A stretch of 64,000 nucleotides of DNA, taken from the NCBI GenBank assembly GCA_028689585.1, contig JAQVCW010000017.1, positions 1-64,000 on the forward strand, written 5' to 3'. Under the pieces are notes generated by a model, which was given only the letters and a program-made list of their open reading frames with translations, did no database searches and was not told the origin of the DNA. This DNA comes from Lachnospiraceae bacterium (GTDB lineage: Bacteria > Bacillota > Clostridia > Lachnospirales > Lachnospiraceae). The position numbers were made by a program, and so were the translations under genes. Positions 17,510-26,704 of this stretch are shown one piece after another. The first letter of the stretch is position 1. Each line of letters opens with the position of its first letter.

Positions 17510-20500
17510 ATGGAACAAAAGCGGGGAAGACAGGAGCTTCTTGAATATATAAAGGGATTTTGCCGGGCTTATCTTTATGAGAGGAATGCGAAGAGCGCCC
17601 TTTGGTATGTGGCGGAAGATATTATATTCCTGGGGACGGCGGATTTCGAACAGATCCATGGCCAGGAGGAACTGGAGCAGTATCTGCTGAAGGATATTGC
17701 AGAAGATCCGCGGCCCTTTGAACTGGACTTTGAAGAAGAGAGGATACAGCCCATTGAAAAAAATATCTGGGTGGTGGACCTCAAGATAAGAATGAAAACA
17801 GAGACATACGAATTGATACTCTGCCTGAGTGCGGTTGTCTGTGAGAAAAAAGACAGGCTTATGATCAGGCATATTAATTTCTCCATTCCTACTGCATTAC
17901 AGGATGAAGGGGAACATTACCCCCTGACCTTTGTACGTGAAAATCTGGATAAGATGAAAGAAAATCTGCTGAATCAAAGTATTGCAGGCGGCATGATGGG
18001 CGGCTATATTCAGCCTGATTTCCCTTTTTATTTTGTGAATGACCCTATGCTGGAATATCTTGGATATGAGGATGAAGAAGAGTTTGTGAGGGATATTGAG
18101 GGGAAAATATCCAACTGTATGCATCCGGATGACAGGTCAGTGGTAGATGAGGCCGTGGAGCTCCAGTTGGGTGCAGGGGATTCTTATCAGGTGGAGTACC
18201 GGATGAGGAAAAAGGATGGAACTTATATCTGGGTGCATGATGAAGGAAGGCAGGTTATAGCGGAGGATGGACGGGATGCTATCCTGTCAGTATGCTATGA
18301 TATAACAGGTACCAAGGAGGCGGAACGTGCTCTGAAAAGGAGCGAGATGATAAGCCGGGTCGCCTTGGAATCTGCAAAACTGGGAGTATGGGTTTTTGAT
18401 ATCCGAAAAAAGAAATTTACGATAGTCGGACCGGGAAGAAAAAATGATTTTAAGAATGGGGAGATTGACGGCGCATACGAGACCGTGCTGAAAAATGGAT
18501 TTATTATGCCGGAAAGCCAGATGGAATTCCGGAAGATGCATCTGGAACTGGAAAATGGAAAACAGGAAACAGGCGGGATTTTTCATGTAGCAATAAGCGC
18601 TGCAGAGAGAAGATGGCAGCGCATCAAATACATAGCGATACCGGATGAAAATGGAGGGATAGATATTGCCATTGGGGTGAGTGAGGATATCACCCCGTTG
18701 ATGGAGGCCAAGGCCCGTTTTGATGAAGAGGTAATGTACCGGAAAACAATTCATCATAAAAACTTTTCCAGTTGTAAACTGAATTTAACCCAGAATCTGC
18801 TGGAAAGCGGAGAAGGCTTTTATGTTGAGGAGATGCGGAGGGAAGGACTTCATTCCGCAGAGGAGTATTTTACCGTAATCGGACGGGCTGTGTTTTCGGA
18901 GGAGGCGGAAAAATTCCGAAAGCTGTTTAACAGAAAAGCACTTTTGGAGGCGTTTTCTCACGGCAGCACCGCGATCCAGCAGGAGAACATAAGAAAATTA
19001 GAAGACGGACGGGGAGTCTGGCTGAATACGGCAGCTTATCTGATGAAAAAACCGGATACAGGAGATGTAATCTGTTTTGTAAATTCTCAGGACATTGGAA
19101 AAGAGAAAATGCTGCAGAGCATCATGGACACAATTGTGAAAACAGACTATGAGTTTGCTGTTACGATTGAGGGAGAATCCGGGAAGTGTACCAGGTACAG
19201 TGCAGTAAAACCGGAAACCTGTATGTTTTGTGAGACGGATGAAGATTATGAGGAAGTGATTAAAAATTATTTTCTGAAAAAGCTTCCCCAGGACAGAGAA
19301 AACCAGACAGAGCGGGAAGGTTTTTCAACAGGAGACATTTTTGAATATACCCTGCCGGAGGAGGCAGCGAAGTGTGTGCAGCTTTGCAGTCTGGCTCATA
19401 TTAAAGCCCGGTTGGAAAAGGAAGATTCTTTCTGCGTGGTGTATTCCCGCCATGAGCAAAATGGGAACGTATGTCAAAAGCAGCTTAAATACAGCTATAT
19501 GAACCGGAAGGATTCCCTTTTGCTGTGTACGCGTACTGACGTAACCGGCGTGGTGGAAGAACAGAATCGTAAAAATCAGGAGTTGAAGGAAGCACTGGAG
19601 GCAGCCAGACTGGCGAGCAATGCCAAAACGGATTTTCTTTCCCGTATGAGCCATGACATCAGAACACCCATGAATGCCATCATTGGCATGACTGACATAG
19701 CAAAACATGAAAATCCGGGACCGGAGGTGAGGGACTGTCTGGATAAAATCGATGGTTCCAGCCGCTTTTTGCTTGGCTTGATAAATGACGTGCTGGATAT
19801 CAGCAAAATTGAAAGCGGAAAATTCAAGCTCCGGCCGGAGCCATATAGTGTGACAGAATTTAATACGTCCATTGATACAATTATCCGTCCCTTAATGCAG
19901 GAGAAAAAAATCCAGTTTCAGTGTTATCTGGAAAAAGAGGTTAAGTGCGTCCTTGTTGACCGGCTGCGGTTTAATCAGATATTCTTTAATCTTCTCAGCA
20001 ATGCGGTGAAATTCACTCCCGAGGGCGGAACTGTAAAATTCTATTCGGTATATAAGGGCAGCAAAAACGGAGTGGCAAACGTGTGTTTTATTGTGGAAGA
20101 CAATGGAATTGGGATGAGTGAGGAATTTCAGAAGTATGCATTTGAGTCATTTGAACAGGAGATCAACGGATATATTCCGCAGTTTCAGGGGACAGGGCTT
20201 GGTCTGTCTATCGTGAAGGAACTGGTGGAACTTATGGGCGGTACCATTCATATGGAAAGTGTGCTTGGAAAAGGGACAAAAATCAGTGTAGATCTGTCAC
20301 TGGAATTGGCGGAACCGCAGAAAGAGAAAAAAGAAAAAAAGCTTCAGAATGCAGAAAATATGCTGCAGGGCAAAAGGGCGCTTCTGGTGGAGGATAACCG
20401 GATTAATATGATCGTGGCAGTAAAACTGCTAAAGAGAGTAGGGATAGAGGTTTGGACAGCGGAAAATGGAAAACAGGCGCTGGAACTGTTTCAGAAGGAG

Positions 20501-20758
20501 CCGGCGGGAACATTTGATGTAATTCTGATGGATATCCAAATGCCAAAGATGGATGGACTGGAGGCGGCAGGCCGTATCCGGGCCTGCGATCATCCGGATG
20601 CAAAGTCGATTCCCATCATTGCCATGTCAGCGAATACATATGAGGAGGATATACAGAAGTCACGGGAAGCCGGAATGAATGCACATTTGTTTAAACCGGT
20701 GGAGCCAATGCGGCTGTACGAGACTCTGGCTGAGTACCTGCTTCACACAGAACAGTGA
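17510..20758 (+). CDS. Cytosolic hybrid sensor histidine kinase with PAS domains and receiver
   Basis: The protein has 1082 residues and no membrane segment. The N-terminus (about 1-130) resembles a SnoaL/NTF2-like fold. PAS domains follow, the clearest at about 165-275, ending in the PAC-like KKDGTYIWVHDEGR. The dimerisation/phosphoacceptor domain has MSHDIRTPMNAIIGM with His715. The ATPase domain contains FNLLSNAVKFTPEGG, VEDNGIGMS and GTGLGLSIV. A C-terminal receiver carries LVEDNRINM and VILMDIQMPKMDG (Asp1008). Such orphan hybrid kinases are frequent in Lachnospiraceae; the signal and output are unknown, since no separate output regulator is nearby. The gene stands between spoVAC and spoVAD, 29 bases before the HelD-like gene, with which it is probably transcribed. 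Confidence 0.9.
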   Translation: MEQKRGRQELLEYIKGFCRAYLYERNAKSALWYVAEDIIFLGTADFEQIHGQEELEQYLLKDIAEDPRPFELDFEEERIQPIEKNIWVVDLKIRMKTETYELILCLSAVVCEKKDRLMIRHINFSIPTALQDEGEHYPLTFVRENLDKMKENLLNQSIAGGMMGGYIQPDFPFYFVNDPMLEYLGYEDEEEFVRDIEGKISNCMHPDDRSVVDEAVELQLGAGDSYQVEYRMRKKDGTYIWVHDEGRQVIAEDGRDAILSVCYDITGTKEAERALKRSEMISRVALESAKLGVWVFDIRKKKFTIVGPGRKNDFKNGEIDGAYETVLKNGFIMPESQMEFRKMHLELENGKQETGGIFHVAISAAERRWQRIKYIAIPDENGGIDIAIGVSEDITPLMEAKARFDEEVMYRKTIHHKNFSSCKLNLTQNLLESGEGFYVEEMRREGLHSAEEYFTVIGRAVFSEEAEKFRKLFNRKALLEAFSHGSTAIQQENIRKLEDGRGVWLNTAAYLMKKPDTGDVICFVNSQDIGKEKMLQSIMDTIVKTDYEFAVTIEGESGKCTRYSAVKPETCMFCETDEDYEEVIKNYFLKKLPQDRENQTEREGFSTGDIFEYTLPEEAAKCVQLCSLAHIKARLEKEDSFCVVYSRHEQNGNVCQKQLKYSYMNRKDSLLLCTRTDVTGVVEEQNRKNQELKEALEAARLASNAKTDFLSRMSHDIRTPMNAIIGMTDIAKHENPGPEVRDCLDKIDGSSRFLLGLINDVLDISKIESGKFKLRPEPYSVTEFNTSIDTIIRPLMQEKKIQFQCYLEKEVKCVLVDRLRFNQIFFNLLSNAVKFTPEGGTVKFYSVYKGSKNGVANVCFIVEDNGIGMSEEFQKYAFESFEQEINGYIPQFQGTGLGLSIVKELVELMGGTIHMESVLGKGTKISVDLSLELAEPQKEKKEKKLQNAENMLQGKRALLVEDNRINMIVAVKLLKRVGIEVWTAENGKQALELFQKEPAGTFDVILMDIQMPKMDGLEAAGRIRACDHPDAKSIPIIAMSANTYEEDIQKSREAGMNAHLFKPVEPMRLYETLAEYLLHTEQ

Positions 20759-20786
20759 TTTGACTTCCACGAAAGGCAGAAAATAA

Positions 20787-22928
20787 ATGAATAGAACAGA
20801 AGAGCAGTACCTGGAACTGGTCATAGAAGAATTGCGTACAAAGCTTTGCCAGGTTTCGCAGAAAATGGAAGGAAATGCAAAGGACATGGAAAGCATGGAT
20901 GACTATTTTTGGGAAAACTATACGGAATTTGATGAATATGGTTACGAAATGTATGATAATAAACAGGCCATGAAAACCAGGCTCACGCAGCAGGAATCCT
21001 ACGGAAAAGAGAGAATGCGCTATCAGAAAATGTTGGATTCTCCTTACTTCGGACGTGTGGATTTTTGCTATGAGGAGGAAGAGGAGCCGGAGACCTACTA
21101 TATTGGGATCGGAAATCTGGCCAGAGAAAGGGCGGCCCATCCGCTGGTGTTTGACTGGCGGGCGCCGGTATCCGGACTCTTTTATGACTATGATAAAGGC
21201 CCGGCGCGCTTTGCGGCTCCGGCGGGCGTCATGGAGGGAGAGATCACCAGAAAAAGACAGTACAAGATCCGTCATGGAAAGCTGGTCTATGCACTGGAGA
21301 ATGAAATTAATATTGATGATGAAATCCTGCAGCAGACGTTGTCGGAACACGCGGATGCAAAGCTGAAGAGCATCGTAACTACGATACAGAAGGAACAAAA
21401 CAGCATTATAAGGGATGTATCACATCGGATTCTGGCAGTTCAGGGGTGTGCGGGCAGCGGTAAGACATCGGTGGCGCTGCATCGGATCGCCTATCTGCTC
21501 TATCATAACCGGGACAAGCTGAAGGCGGCACAGATTTTGATCCTGTCCCCTAACAGTGTGTTCGGAGATTATATTTCCAGAATTTTGCCGGAGCTGGGGG
21601 AAGAAAATGTCTGTGAAATGACGCTGGATGATTTTGTTTACAAAGAGCTGCGGGAATATGGAGAGGCACAGGATTGCTATGATGAGATGGAACGGGTGCT
21701 TCATGGCGGAGACAATTCTGAGGCGGTCTATAAGCAGACAAAGGGCTATGTGCGGGAACTGGACCGTTTTATTTTGCAGTTGGAATGGGACAATGTGGAG
21801 ATAGGGGATTTTACTTATAAGAAAATCGTCCGAAAGGCGGACTGGATCTCCAGACTTTTTTATGAAAAATTCTGTGATGTCCCCATATTATCCAGGATGG
21901 AGAAAATCGGAGAATATCTGATCGATGAAGAAGAGACTCTGCGGGATCGGAATATGGAAGAGGAAGAACGGGCCATTATTTTGGAAAAGCTGAACCGCAT
22001 GTATGAAACCATGGATATATTAAAGCTCTATCAGCAGTTTCTTCAAAGCACAGGCCGTAAAAGGATGAATCTGACAACAGGATTTCTTCCGTACGAAGAT
22101 GTATATCCCATGCTTTATCTGAAGTATTCGGTGAAGGAGATGCCAAAGCGAAGGCTGGTGAAGCACCTGGTCATTGATGAGATGCAGGATTATTCTTATC
22201 TTCAGTATACTCTGCTGCAAAAGATGTTTCATTGCCCCATGACCATTCTGGGAGACAGGCTGCAGACGATGGCAGAACAGCATCAGGATGTATTGAAGTT
22301 TCTGCCCCATATTTTCGGAAAGGAAATACACTGCGTTTGTCTGAATAAAAGCTACCGGTCCACATCGGAGATTACCAGCTTTGCCAATGGCCTGCTGGAA
22401 AAGGAAATAGAGGGAAACGAGTTTGAAAGCGTGGAACGGCATGGAGAAAATCCTCAGATACAGAGGATGCCAGGAGAGGCTTCCATGTATGAAAGGATGG
22501 GAGAGGAAATTCTGCTTCAGAGTGAATTCAGCACCATTGCGGTGCTCTGCCTGGATGCAGATGCAGCCTTCCGCTCTTATGAAAAATTACTGGAGAAGCT
22601 GGGGGAGAAGGCACAGATCAGCCTCATAACAAAGGAAAGTATGAAATTTGTTCCGGGGATTTCGGTCATGCCGTTTTATCTGGCAAAGGGACTGGAGTTC
22701 GATGCAGTGTTTGTGCCGGATCTGCAAAATTATGGAAGGGAATGCAGCATGGCGGGATCACAAAGTACACTGCAGCGGGGAGCTTCGCAGGATGGTACGC
22801 CGGGATATCAGGGCATGACACTGCACGGCCTGTCATCACTGCACCGGCAGGCGCTGTATATCAATGCAACCAGGGCGCTGCATCTGCTGAAGCTTTATGA
22901 AGTGGCTGACGATGCAGAGCAGAAATGA
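20787..22928 (+). CDS. HelD-like UvrD/Rep-family ATPase (RNA polymerase recycling motor)
   Basis: HelD proteins are SF1 ATPases that push two arms into RNA polymerase and release it from nucleic acid. This 713-residue protein has the HelD order: an N-terminal antiparallel coiled coil (about 1-75), Walker A GCAGSGKTSVALHR near 222-235, a large helical insertion, the Walker B region HLVIDEMQDYSYLQY near 459-473, the SF1 motif SYRSTSEIT near 524, and the C-terminal KGLEFDAVFVPD and YINATRAL motifs. The start follows GAAAGGCAG. It closes the two-gene insertion inside the spoVA region, and a terminator follows directly. A role in sporulation is possible from context but not shown. Confidence 0.88.
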   Translation: MNRTEEQYLELVIEELRTKLCQVSQKMEGNAKDMESMDDYFWENYTEFDEYGYEMYDNKQAMKTRLTQQESYGKERMRYQKMLDSPYFGRVDFCYEEEEEPETYYIGIGNLARERAAHPLVFDWRAPVSGLFYDYDKGPARFAAPAGVMEGEITRKRQYKIRHGKLVYALENEINIDDEILQQTLSEHADAKLKSIVTTIQKEQNSIIRDVSHRILAVQGCAGSGKTSVALHRIAYLLYHNRDKLKAAQILILSPNSVFGDYISRILPELGEENVCEMTLDDFVYKELREYGEAQDCYDEMERVLHGGDNSEAVYKQTKGYVRELDRFILQLEWDNVEIGDFTYKKIVRKADWISRLFYEKFCDVPILSRMEKIGEYLIDEEETLRDRNMEEEERAIILEKLNRMYETMDILKLYQQFLQSTGRKRMNLTTGFLPYEDVYPMLYLKYSVKEMPKRRLVKHLVIDEMQDYSYLQYTLLQKMFHCPMTILGDRLQTMAEQHQDVLKFLPHIFGKEIHCVCLNKSYRSTSEITSFANGLLEKEIEGNEFESVERHGENPQIQRMPGEASMYERMGEEILLQSEFSTIAVLCLDADAAFRSYEKLLEKLGEKAQISLITKESMKFVPGISVMPFYLAKGLEFDAVFVPDLQNYGRECSMAGSQSTLQRGASQDGTPGYQGMTLHGLSSLHRQALYINATRALHLLKLYEVADDAEQK

Positions 22929-22949
22929 ATTTTTCTTCGTAATATACTA

Positions 22950-22982
22950 ATATACAGGGAGTGCTTCTCTGTATATTTTTTT
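22950..22982 (+). terminator. Terminator after the HelD-like gene
   Basis: The 11-bp stem 22950-22960 / 22966-22976 (with one G-U pair) is followed by a run of seven T. Its right arm contains the -35-like TGTATA of the next promoter. Confidence 0.85.
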
Positions 22983-23000
22983 GCGTCCTGCAGCATACTA
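22970..23000 (+). promoter_or_regulatory. Candidate sigma-G promoter of spoVAD-spoVAE
   Basis: TGTATA (22970-22975) and CATACTA (22994-23000) are 18 bp apart and match the sigma-G consensus well. The start of spoVAD is 34 bases downstream, so spoVAD-spoVAE need not be read from the spoVAC promoter. Confidence 0.65.
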
Positions 23001-23033
23001 ATCATAAGAAAACGGCAGAAGAGAGGGATTTCT

Positions 23034-24047
23034 ATGGAGCAGATGCGAGGAAAACAAAGTATTCAACTGGAAAATGCAGTCTATATTATCAGCCATGCCT
23101 GCGTTACCGGATCAAAGGAAGGAGAGGGACCGCTGGGAAAAAAGATTGACTGTGTGGGAAAGGATGATATGTTCGGACAGGAAAGCTGGGAACTGGCAGA
23201 AAGCGCCATTCAGCAGAAAGCGGCTTTGATGGTGCTGGATAAAGCAGGTCTGAGTCTTTCCAAAATCCGTTATATTTTTGCAGGGGATCTTCTGGGGCAG
23301 TTGATTGCGACTTCATTTGGGCTGGAGGAGTTTGATGTTCCGCTGTTTGGCCTGTATGGAGCCTGTTCTACCTGTGGGGAAGCGCTGGCTCTGGGTGCCA
23401 TGACAGTGAGTGCGGGCTACGGGGATTATGTGATGGCGATGACCTCCAGTCATTATGCCAGTGCGGAAAAACAGTTCAGAACTCCGCTGGAGTATGGAAA
23501 TCAGAGACCGCTGGCGGCCAGTTGGACCGTGACCGGAAGCGGAGCTTTCATTTTATCAGGGAAGCATGGAAGAGTGAGGATCAGTGGGATGACCATCGGC
23601 AAGGTAGTTGATTACGGAATCAAGGATGCTCTGAACATGGGAGCGGCTATGGCACCTGCAGCCTGTGACACCATTGTACAGAATCTGAAGGATTTTGAGC
23701 GGACACCGGAGGATTACGATCAGATCATTACAGGGGATCTGGGCAGTGTGGGGCAGAAAATTCTGTGGGATCTGACGATGGAGCAGGGATTTGTAATAGA
23801 GAAAAATCATATGGACTGCGGCATGGTCATCTATGACAGTGAAAAGCAGGACACCCACGCAGGGGGCAGCGGCTGCGGCTGCAGCGCAGTCACATTAGCA
23901 GCTTATATACTGCCTCTGCTGGAGCGGGGAACCTGGAAGCGGGTGCTGTTTGTGCCGACTGGGGCGCTGCTGTCCACCATCAGCTTCAATGAGAGGCAGA
24001 GCATACCGGGAATTGCCCATGGCATTGTGTTGGAGCATGTAGAGTAG
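23034..24047 (+). CDS. spoVAD: Stage V sporulation protein AD
   Basis: SpoVAD is the dipicolinic acid-binding subunit of the SpoVA channel and has a thiolase/ketosynthase-like fold. The 337 residues include the opening VYIISHACVTGSKEGEGPLG, the cysteine-containing LYGACSTCGEALALGAM at about 108-124 that corresponds to the thiolase nucleophile region, and the C-terminal GGSGCGCSAVTLAAY near 280-294. The start ATG 23034 lies behind AGAGAGG; a 3-codon later ATG (23043) is an alternative. spoVAE follows after 38 bases. Family assignment is firm. Confidence 0.96.
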   Translation: MEQMRGKQSIQLENAVYIISHACVTGSKEGEGPLGKKIDCVGKDDMFGQESWELAESAIQQKAALMVLDKAGLSLSKIRYIFAGDLLGQLIATSFGLEEFDVPLFGLYGACSTCGEALALGAMTVSAGYGDYVMAMTSSHYASAEKQFRTPLEYGNQRPLAASWTVTGSGAFILSGKHGRVRISGMTIGKVVDYGIKDALNMGAAMAPAACDTIVQNLKDFERTPEDYDQIITGDLGSVGQKILWDLTMEQGFVIEKNHMDCGMVIYDSEKQDTHAGGSGCGCSAVTLAAYILPLLERGTWKRVLFVPTGALLSTISFNERQSIPGIAHGIVLEHVE

Positions 24048-24085
24048 CGTGATAGACTGATGTTCCTAAAAAGGAGGAAAACAGA

Positions 24086-24439
24086 ATGGATTATATCAAT
24101 GCATTTTGGATCGGCGGGCTGATCTGCGCCCTGGTTCAGATTTTGCTGGAGAAGACGAAGCTGCTTCCGGGAAGAATTATGGTACTGCTGGTGTGCGCCG
24201 GAGCTGTGCTGGGAGCTGTCGGGTTATATGAACCGTTTCAGGAATTTGCCGGAGCCGGAGCCTCGGTCCCTCTTCTGGGCTTTGGAAATGTGCTCTGGAA
24301 GGGAGTAAAGGAAGCCGTGGATACGGATGGATTTCTGGGAATATTCATGGGCGGGTTCAAGGCGAGTGCAGTGGGAATCAGCGCAGCACTGGTACTTTCT
24401 TATCTGGCCAGTCTGATATTTAATCCCAAGATGCAGTAG
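24086..24439 (+). CDS. spoVAE: Stage V sporulation protein AE
   Basis: SpoVAE (the SpoVAEB type) is a small integral membrane protein of the forespore dipicolinate channel. The 117 residues form about four membrane helices and hold the conserved loop FAGAGASVPLLGFGNVLWKG near 52-71, homologous to the FGGAGTLVPITGFANSV loop of SpoVAC. The start follows AAAAAGGAGG. It is the last gene of the spoVA set here; no spoVAA, spoVAB or spoVAF is in the window. The upstream 30 bases contain GACTGATGTTCC, resembling the tail of the dispersed hairpin repeat found elsewhere, but without its stems. Confidence 0.93.
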   Translation: MDYINAFWIGGLICALVQILLEKTKLLPGRIMVLLVCAGAVLGAVGLYEPFQEFAGAGASVPLLGFGNVLWKGVKEAVDTDGFLGIFMGGFKASAVGISAALVLSYLASLIFNPKMQ

Positions 24440-24473
24440 CTGTATGTAATCGGAAAACAGTTGGATGAAATGA

Positions 24474-24502
24474 TTGACAGAAACTTGGGAAAATACTATA
24501 AT
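24474..24502 (+). promoter_or_regulatory. Consensus promoter of the cobalamin operon
   Basis: Perfect TTGACA (24474-24479) and perfect TATAAT (24497-24502) are separated by 17 bp, directly upstream of the riboswitch. This should be a very strong promoter held in check by the riboswitch. Confidence 0.88.
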
Positions 24503-24504
24503 TT

Positions 24505-24635
24505 ACGTGTTCGTGTAGGACTGGAAAGCAGGTCTTGCTTTTAAAATGTAAGAGGGAATCAGGTGTGAATCCTGAACAAGTCCGTTACTGTATAGCCGGA
24601 GTTTTTCCGGAAAGTCAGATACCTCATCGCTGTTT
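24505..24635 (+). promoter_or_regulatory. Cobalamin riboswitch controlling the cbi operon
   Basis: The conserved core is present: GAGGGAATCAGGTGTGAATC followed by the B12-box variant CCGTTACTGT (about 24552-24594), and the 3' part AGTCAGATACCTC (about 24613-24625). Coenzyme B12 binding to such RNAs shuts off expression. The RNA starts a few bases after the promoter and is followed by a terminator at 24668. Confidence 0.88.
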
Positions 24636-24667
24636 CTCTGCGGCAACCGGAGAAGCAGTGGATTGAA

Positions 24668-24693
24668 ATGTTGCCCTGGGGCAGCATTTTTTT
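24668..24693 (+). terminator. Riboswitch expression-platform terminator
   Basis: ATGTTGCC pairs with GGCAGCAT around a CTGG loop and is followed by TTTTTT. It lies between the riboswitch and cbiD, the place expected for ligand-controlled termination. Confidence 0.85.
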
Positions 24694-24762
24694 GTACTCG
24701 TATAGGAAAGTGCTCCTGTTTTAGGATAAAGATCAATCTCTTGTATAAGAAAGGAAAACAGT

Positions 24763-25917
24763 ATGCAGGAAACGGGGCTGGAGGAGTATTACGTTCTTAA
24801 AAATCATAAAAAGCTTCGCTATGGTTATACAACAGGTTCCTGTGCAGCGGCGGCATCGAAAGCGGCAGCGCTGATGCTGCTTTCCGGAAAGCAGATCTCC
24901 GGGATTGATTTGATGACTCCAAAGGGAATTCTGCTTCACCTGGAAATTTTAGATGTATGTCTGAGTCAGGATCAGGTATCCTGTGCGGTACGCAAGGACG
25001 GAGGAGATGATCCGGATGCCACGGACGGACTTCTTGTGTATGCGTCTGTGTCGAGAATACCGGAACCGGAAATCCGGATAGATGGCGGTATGGGAGTGGG
25101 CCGGGTGACAAAGGCCGGACTGTGTCAGGCGGTGGGCGAAGCCGCGATTAATACCGTGCCAAGACAGATGATAAAGGATGCCCTGATGGAAGTGAAAGAG
25201 GATTTTGACTATGCACAGGGCTTTTTGTCAGTGATTTCGGTGCCGGAGGGAGAGCAGGCCGCAAAAAAGACGTTTAATCCAAGGCTTGGAATCAAAGGCG
25301 GCATTTCAATTCTGGGTACCAGCGGGATTGTAGTTCCCATGAGTGAAGCAGCTCTGGTTGCCAGCATCCGGGCGGAAATGAAAATGCTGAAAGCCAATGG
25401 ACAGGAGTATCTGCTGATCACTCCGGGAAATTATGGAGAGAGCTTCACCAAAAATAAAATGACAGTGGATTTATCTTCTTCCATGAAATGCAGCAATTAT
25501 GTGGGGGAAACCCTGGATATGGCAGTGGAGCTGGGAATAAAGGGAATTTTGTTCGTGGCTCATGTGGGGAAATTTATAAAGGTAGCGGGAGGAATTATGA
25601 ATACTCATTCCCGCCATGCGGATTCCAGAGCGGAGCTTATGACTGCATTTGCTCTGAGGGCCGGAGCCGATCTGGAAACAGCAAAGCGTATTCTGGATAC
25701 GGAGACCACGGAGGAAGCGCTGGATTGGATGCAGGAAAAGGGAATACAGGATAAAGCGATGGAGCTGGCCGCAGAACGGATTCATTATTATCTGCAGCAC
25801 CGGGTGGATGAAAGTATTCAGACGGAGGCTGTCATTTTTTCCAGTCAGAAGGGGTTTTTGGCTCAGACAGACGGAGCGGAGGAAATGATGCGCAGGTATT
25901 TTCTGAAAGAAACATAG
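24763..25917 (+). CDS. cbiD: Cobalt-precorrin-5B C1-methyltransferase
   Basis: CbiD methylates C1 of the corrin ring in the anaerobic cobalamin pathway. The 384-residue protein begins with the hallmark LRYGYTTGSCAAAASKAA (about 17-34) and contains the glycine-rich GGMGVGRVTKAGLC near 108-121, GGISILGTSGIV near 177-188, and VGKFIKVAGGIMNTHSR near 270-286. Length is typical. The start follows AAGAAAGGAAAAC. As first gene behind the riboswitch it is directly B12-controlled. It reads with cbiL, whose start is about 100 bases further. Confidence 0.97.
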   Translation: MQETGLEEYYVLKNHKKLRYGYTTGSCAAAASKAAALMLLSGKQISGIDLMTPKGILLHLEILDVCLSQDQVSCAVRKDGGDDPDATDGLLVYASVSRIPEPEIRIDGGMGVGRVTKAGLCQAVGEAAINTVPRQMIKDALMEVKEDFDYAQGFLSVISVPEGEQAAKKTFNPRLGIKGGISILGTSGIVVPMSEAALVASIRAEMKMLKANGQEYLLITPGNYGESFTKNKMTVDLSSSMKCSNYVGETLDMAVELGIKGILFVAHVGKFIKVAGGIMNTHSRHADSRAELMTAFALRAGADLETAKRILDTETTEEALDWMQEKGIQDKAMELAAERIHYYLQHRVDESIQTEAVIFSSQKGFLAQTDGAEEMMRRYFLKET

Positions 25918-25957
25918 AAGACTGTGACGAGTTTTCTATGAAAATTTGGCACGCAGT

Positions 25958-26000
25958 GTCAGCTCGTTTGCTGAAGGAAAATTTAAGAGGGCTGATATTC
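25958..26000 (+). repeat. Dispersed hairpin repeat, copy A (degenerate)
   Basis: GTCAGCTCGTTTG ... GGGCTGATATTC aligns with the other copies, and the upstream TTTTCTATG (25932-25940) is shared with copy D. Stem pairing is weaker than in the others. It ends 20 bases before the cbiL start. Confidence 0.6.
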
Positions 26001-26020
26001 TGAAAAAATGGGAGAAAAAT

Positions 26021-26704
26021 ATGACGGGAAAATTATATGGACTGGGTATCGGTCCGGGAGATCCGGAGCTGCTGACGCTGAAAGCGGTACGGCTCATTCA
26101 GGAGTGTGATGTGATCGCGGTGCCGGGAACCGCAGCGGAGGAAACAACAGCCTACCGTATCGCAGTGCAGGCGGTTCCGCAGATGGCAGAAAAAGAACTG
26201 CTTGCGGTGGAAATGCCCATGACGAAAGATGCGGTCTGTTTGGAACAGAGTCATGATGCGGCGGCGGATGTGGTGGAAGCCTGTCTGAAGGCCGGAAAAA
26301 ATGTGGCATTTCTTACACTGGGCGATCCCACGGTATATTCCACTTATCTTTATGTACATAAACGGATTGCAGCCAGGGGATATGAAACAGAAATTGTCAG
26401 CGGCATCACTTCTTTCTGTGCAGTTGCAGCCAGACTGAACATGGGCTTGACTGAAAAATCGGAAATGCTGCATGTAATTCCGGCTTCTTATCAGATAGAA
26501 GAGGCGCTGGGGCTGCCCGGGACCAAGGTTCTGATGAAAGCCGGCAGGAAAATGGCAGAAGTGAAAAAGCTGATTAAAAAGAGAAAATCCGGGGCAGTGA
26601 TGATTGAAAACTGCGGTATGCCGGATGAAAAACAGTATAACTCAGTGGACGAGATACCGGATCAGGCCGGTTACTATTCCCTGATCATTGTAAAGGAGAA
26701 CTGA
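26021..26704 (+). CDS. cbiL: Cobalt-precorrin-2 C20-methyltransferase
   Basis: CbiL transfers the second corrin-specific methyl group, to C20. I chose ATG 26021 (MTGKLYGLGIGPGDPELLTL) because it gives the canonical GxGxGDPxL start; an in-frame extension to 25946 reads through the hairpin repeat. The 227-residue protein has the tetrapyrrole-methylase motifs: the P-loop-like GIGPGDPEL at 8-16, FLTLGDPTVYSTY near 97-109, and VSGITSFCAVAARL near 125-138. The stop TGA overlaps the region just before the cbiF start (the two are almost contiguous). Part of the cbi operon. Confidence 0.94.
   Translation: MTGKLYGLGIGPGDPELLTLKAVRLIQECDVIAVPGTAAEETTAYRIAVQAVPQMAEKELLAVEMPMTKDAVCLEQSHDAAADVVEACLKAGKNVAFLTLGDPTVYSTYLYVHKRIAARGYETEIVSGITSFCAVAARLNMGLTEKSEMLHVIPASYQIEEALGLPGTKVLMKAGRKMAEVKKLIKKRKSGAVMIENCGMPDEKQYNSVDEIPDQAGYYSLIIVKEN

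Noticed and set aside
24050..24072. Further copy of the hairpin repeat before spoVAE
   Set aside because: Only GACTGATGTTCC is present, without either stem; too short to distinguish from chance.
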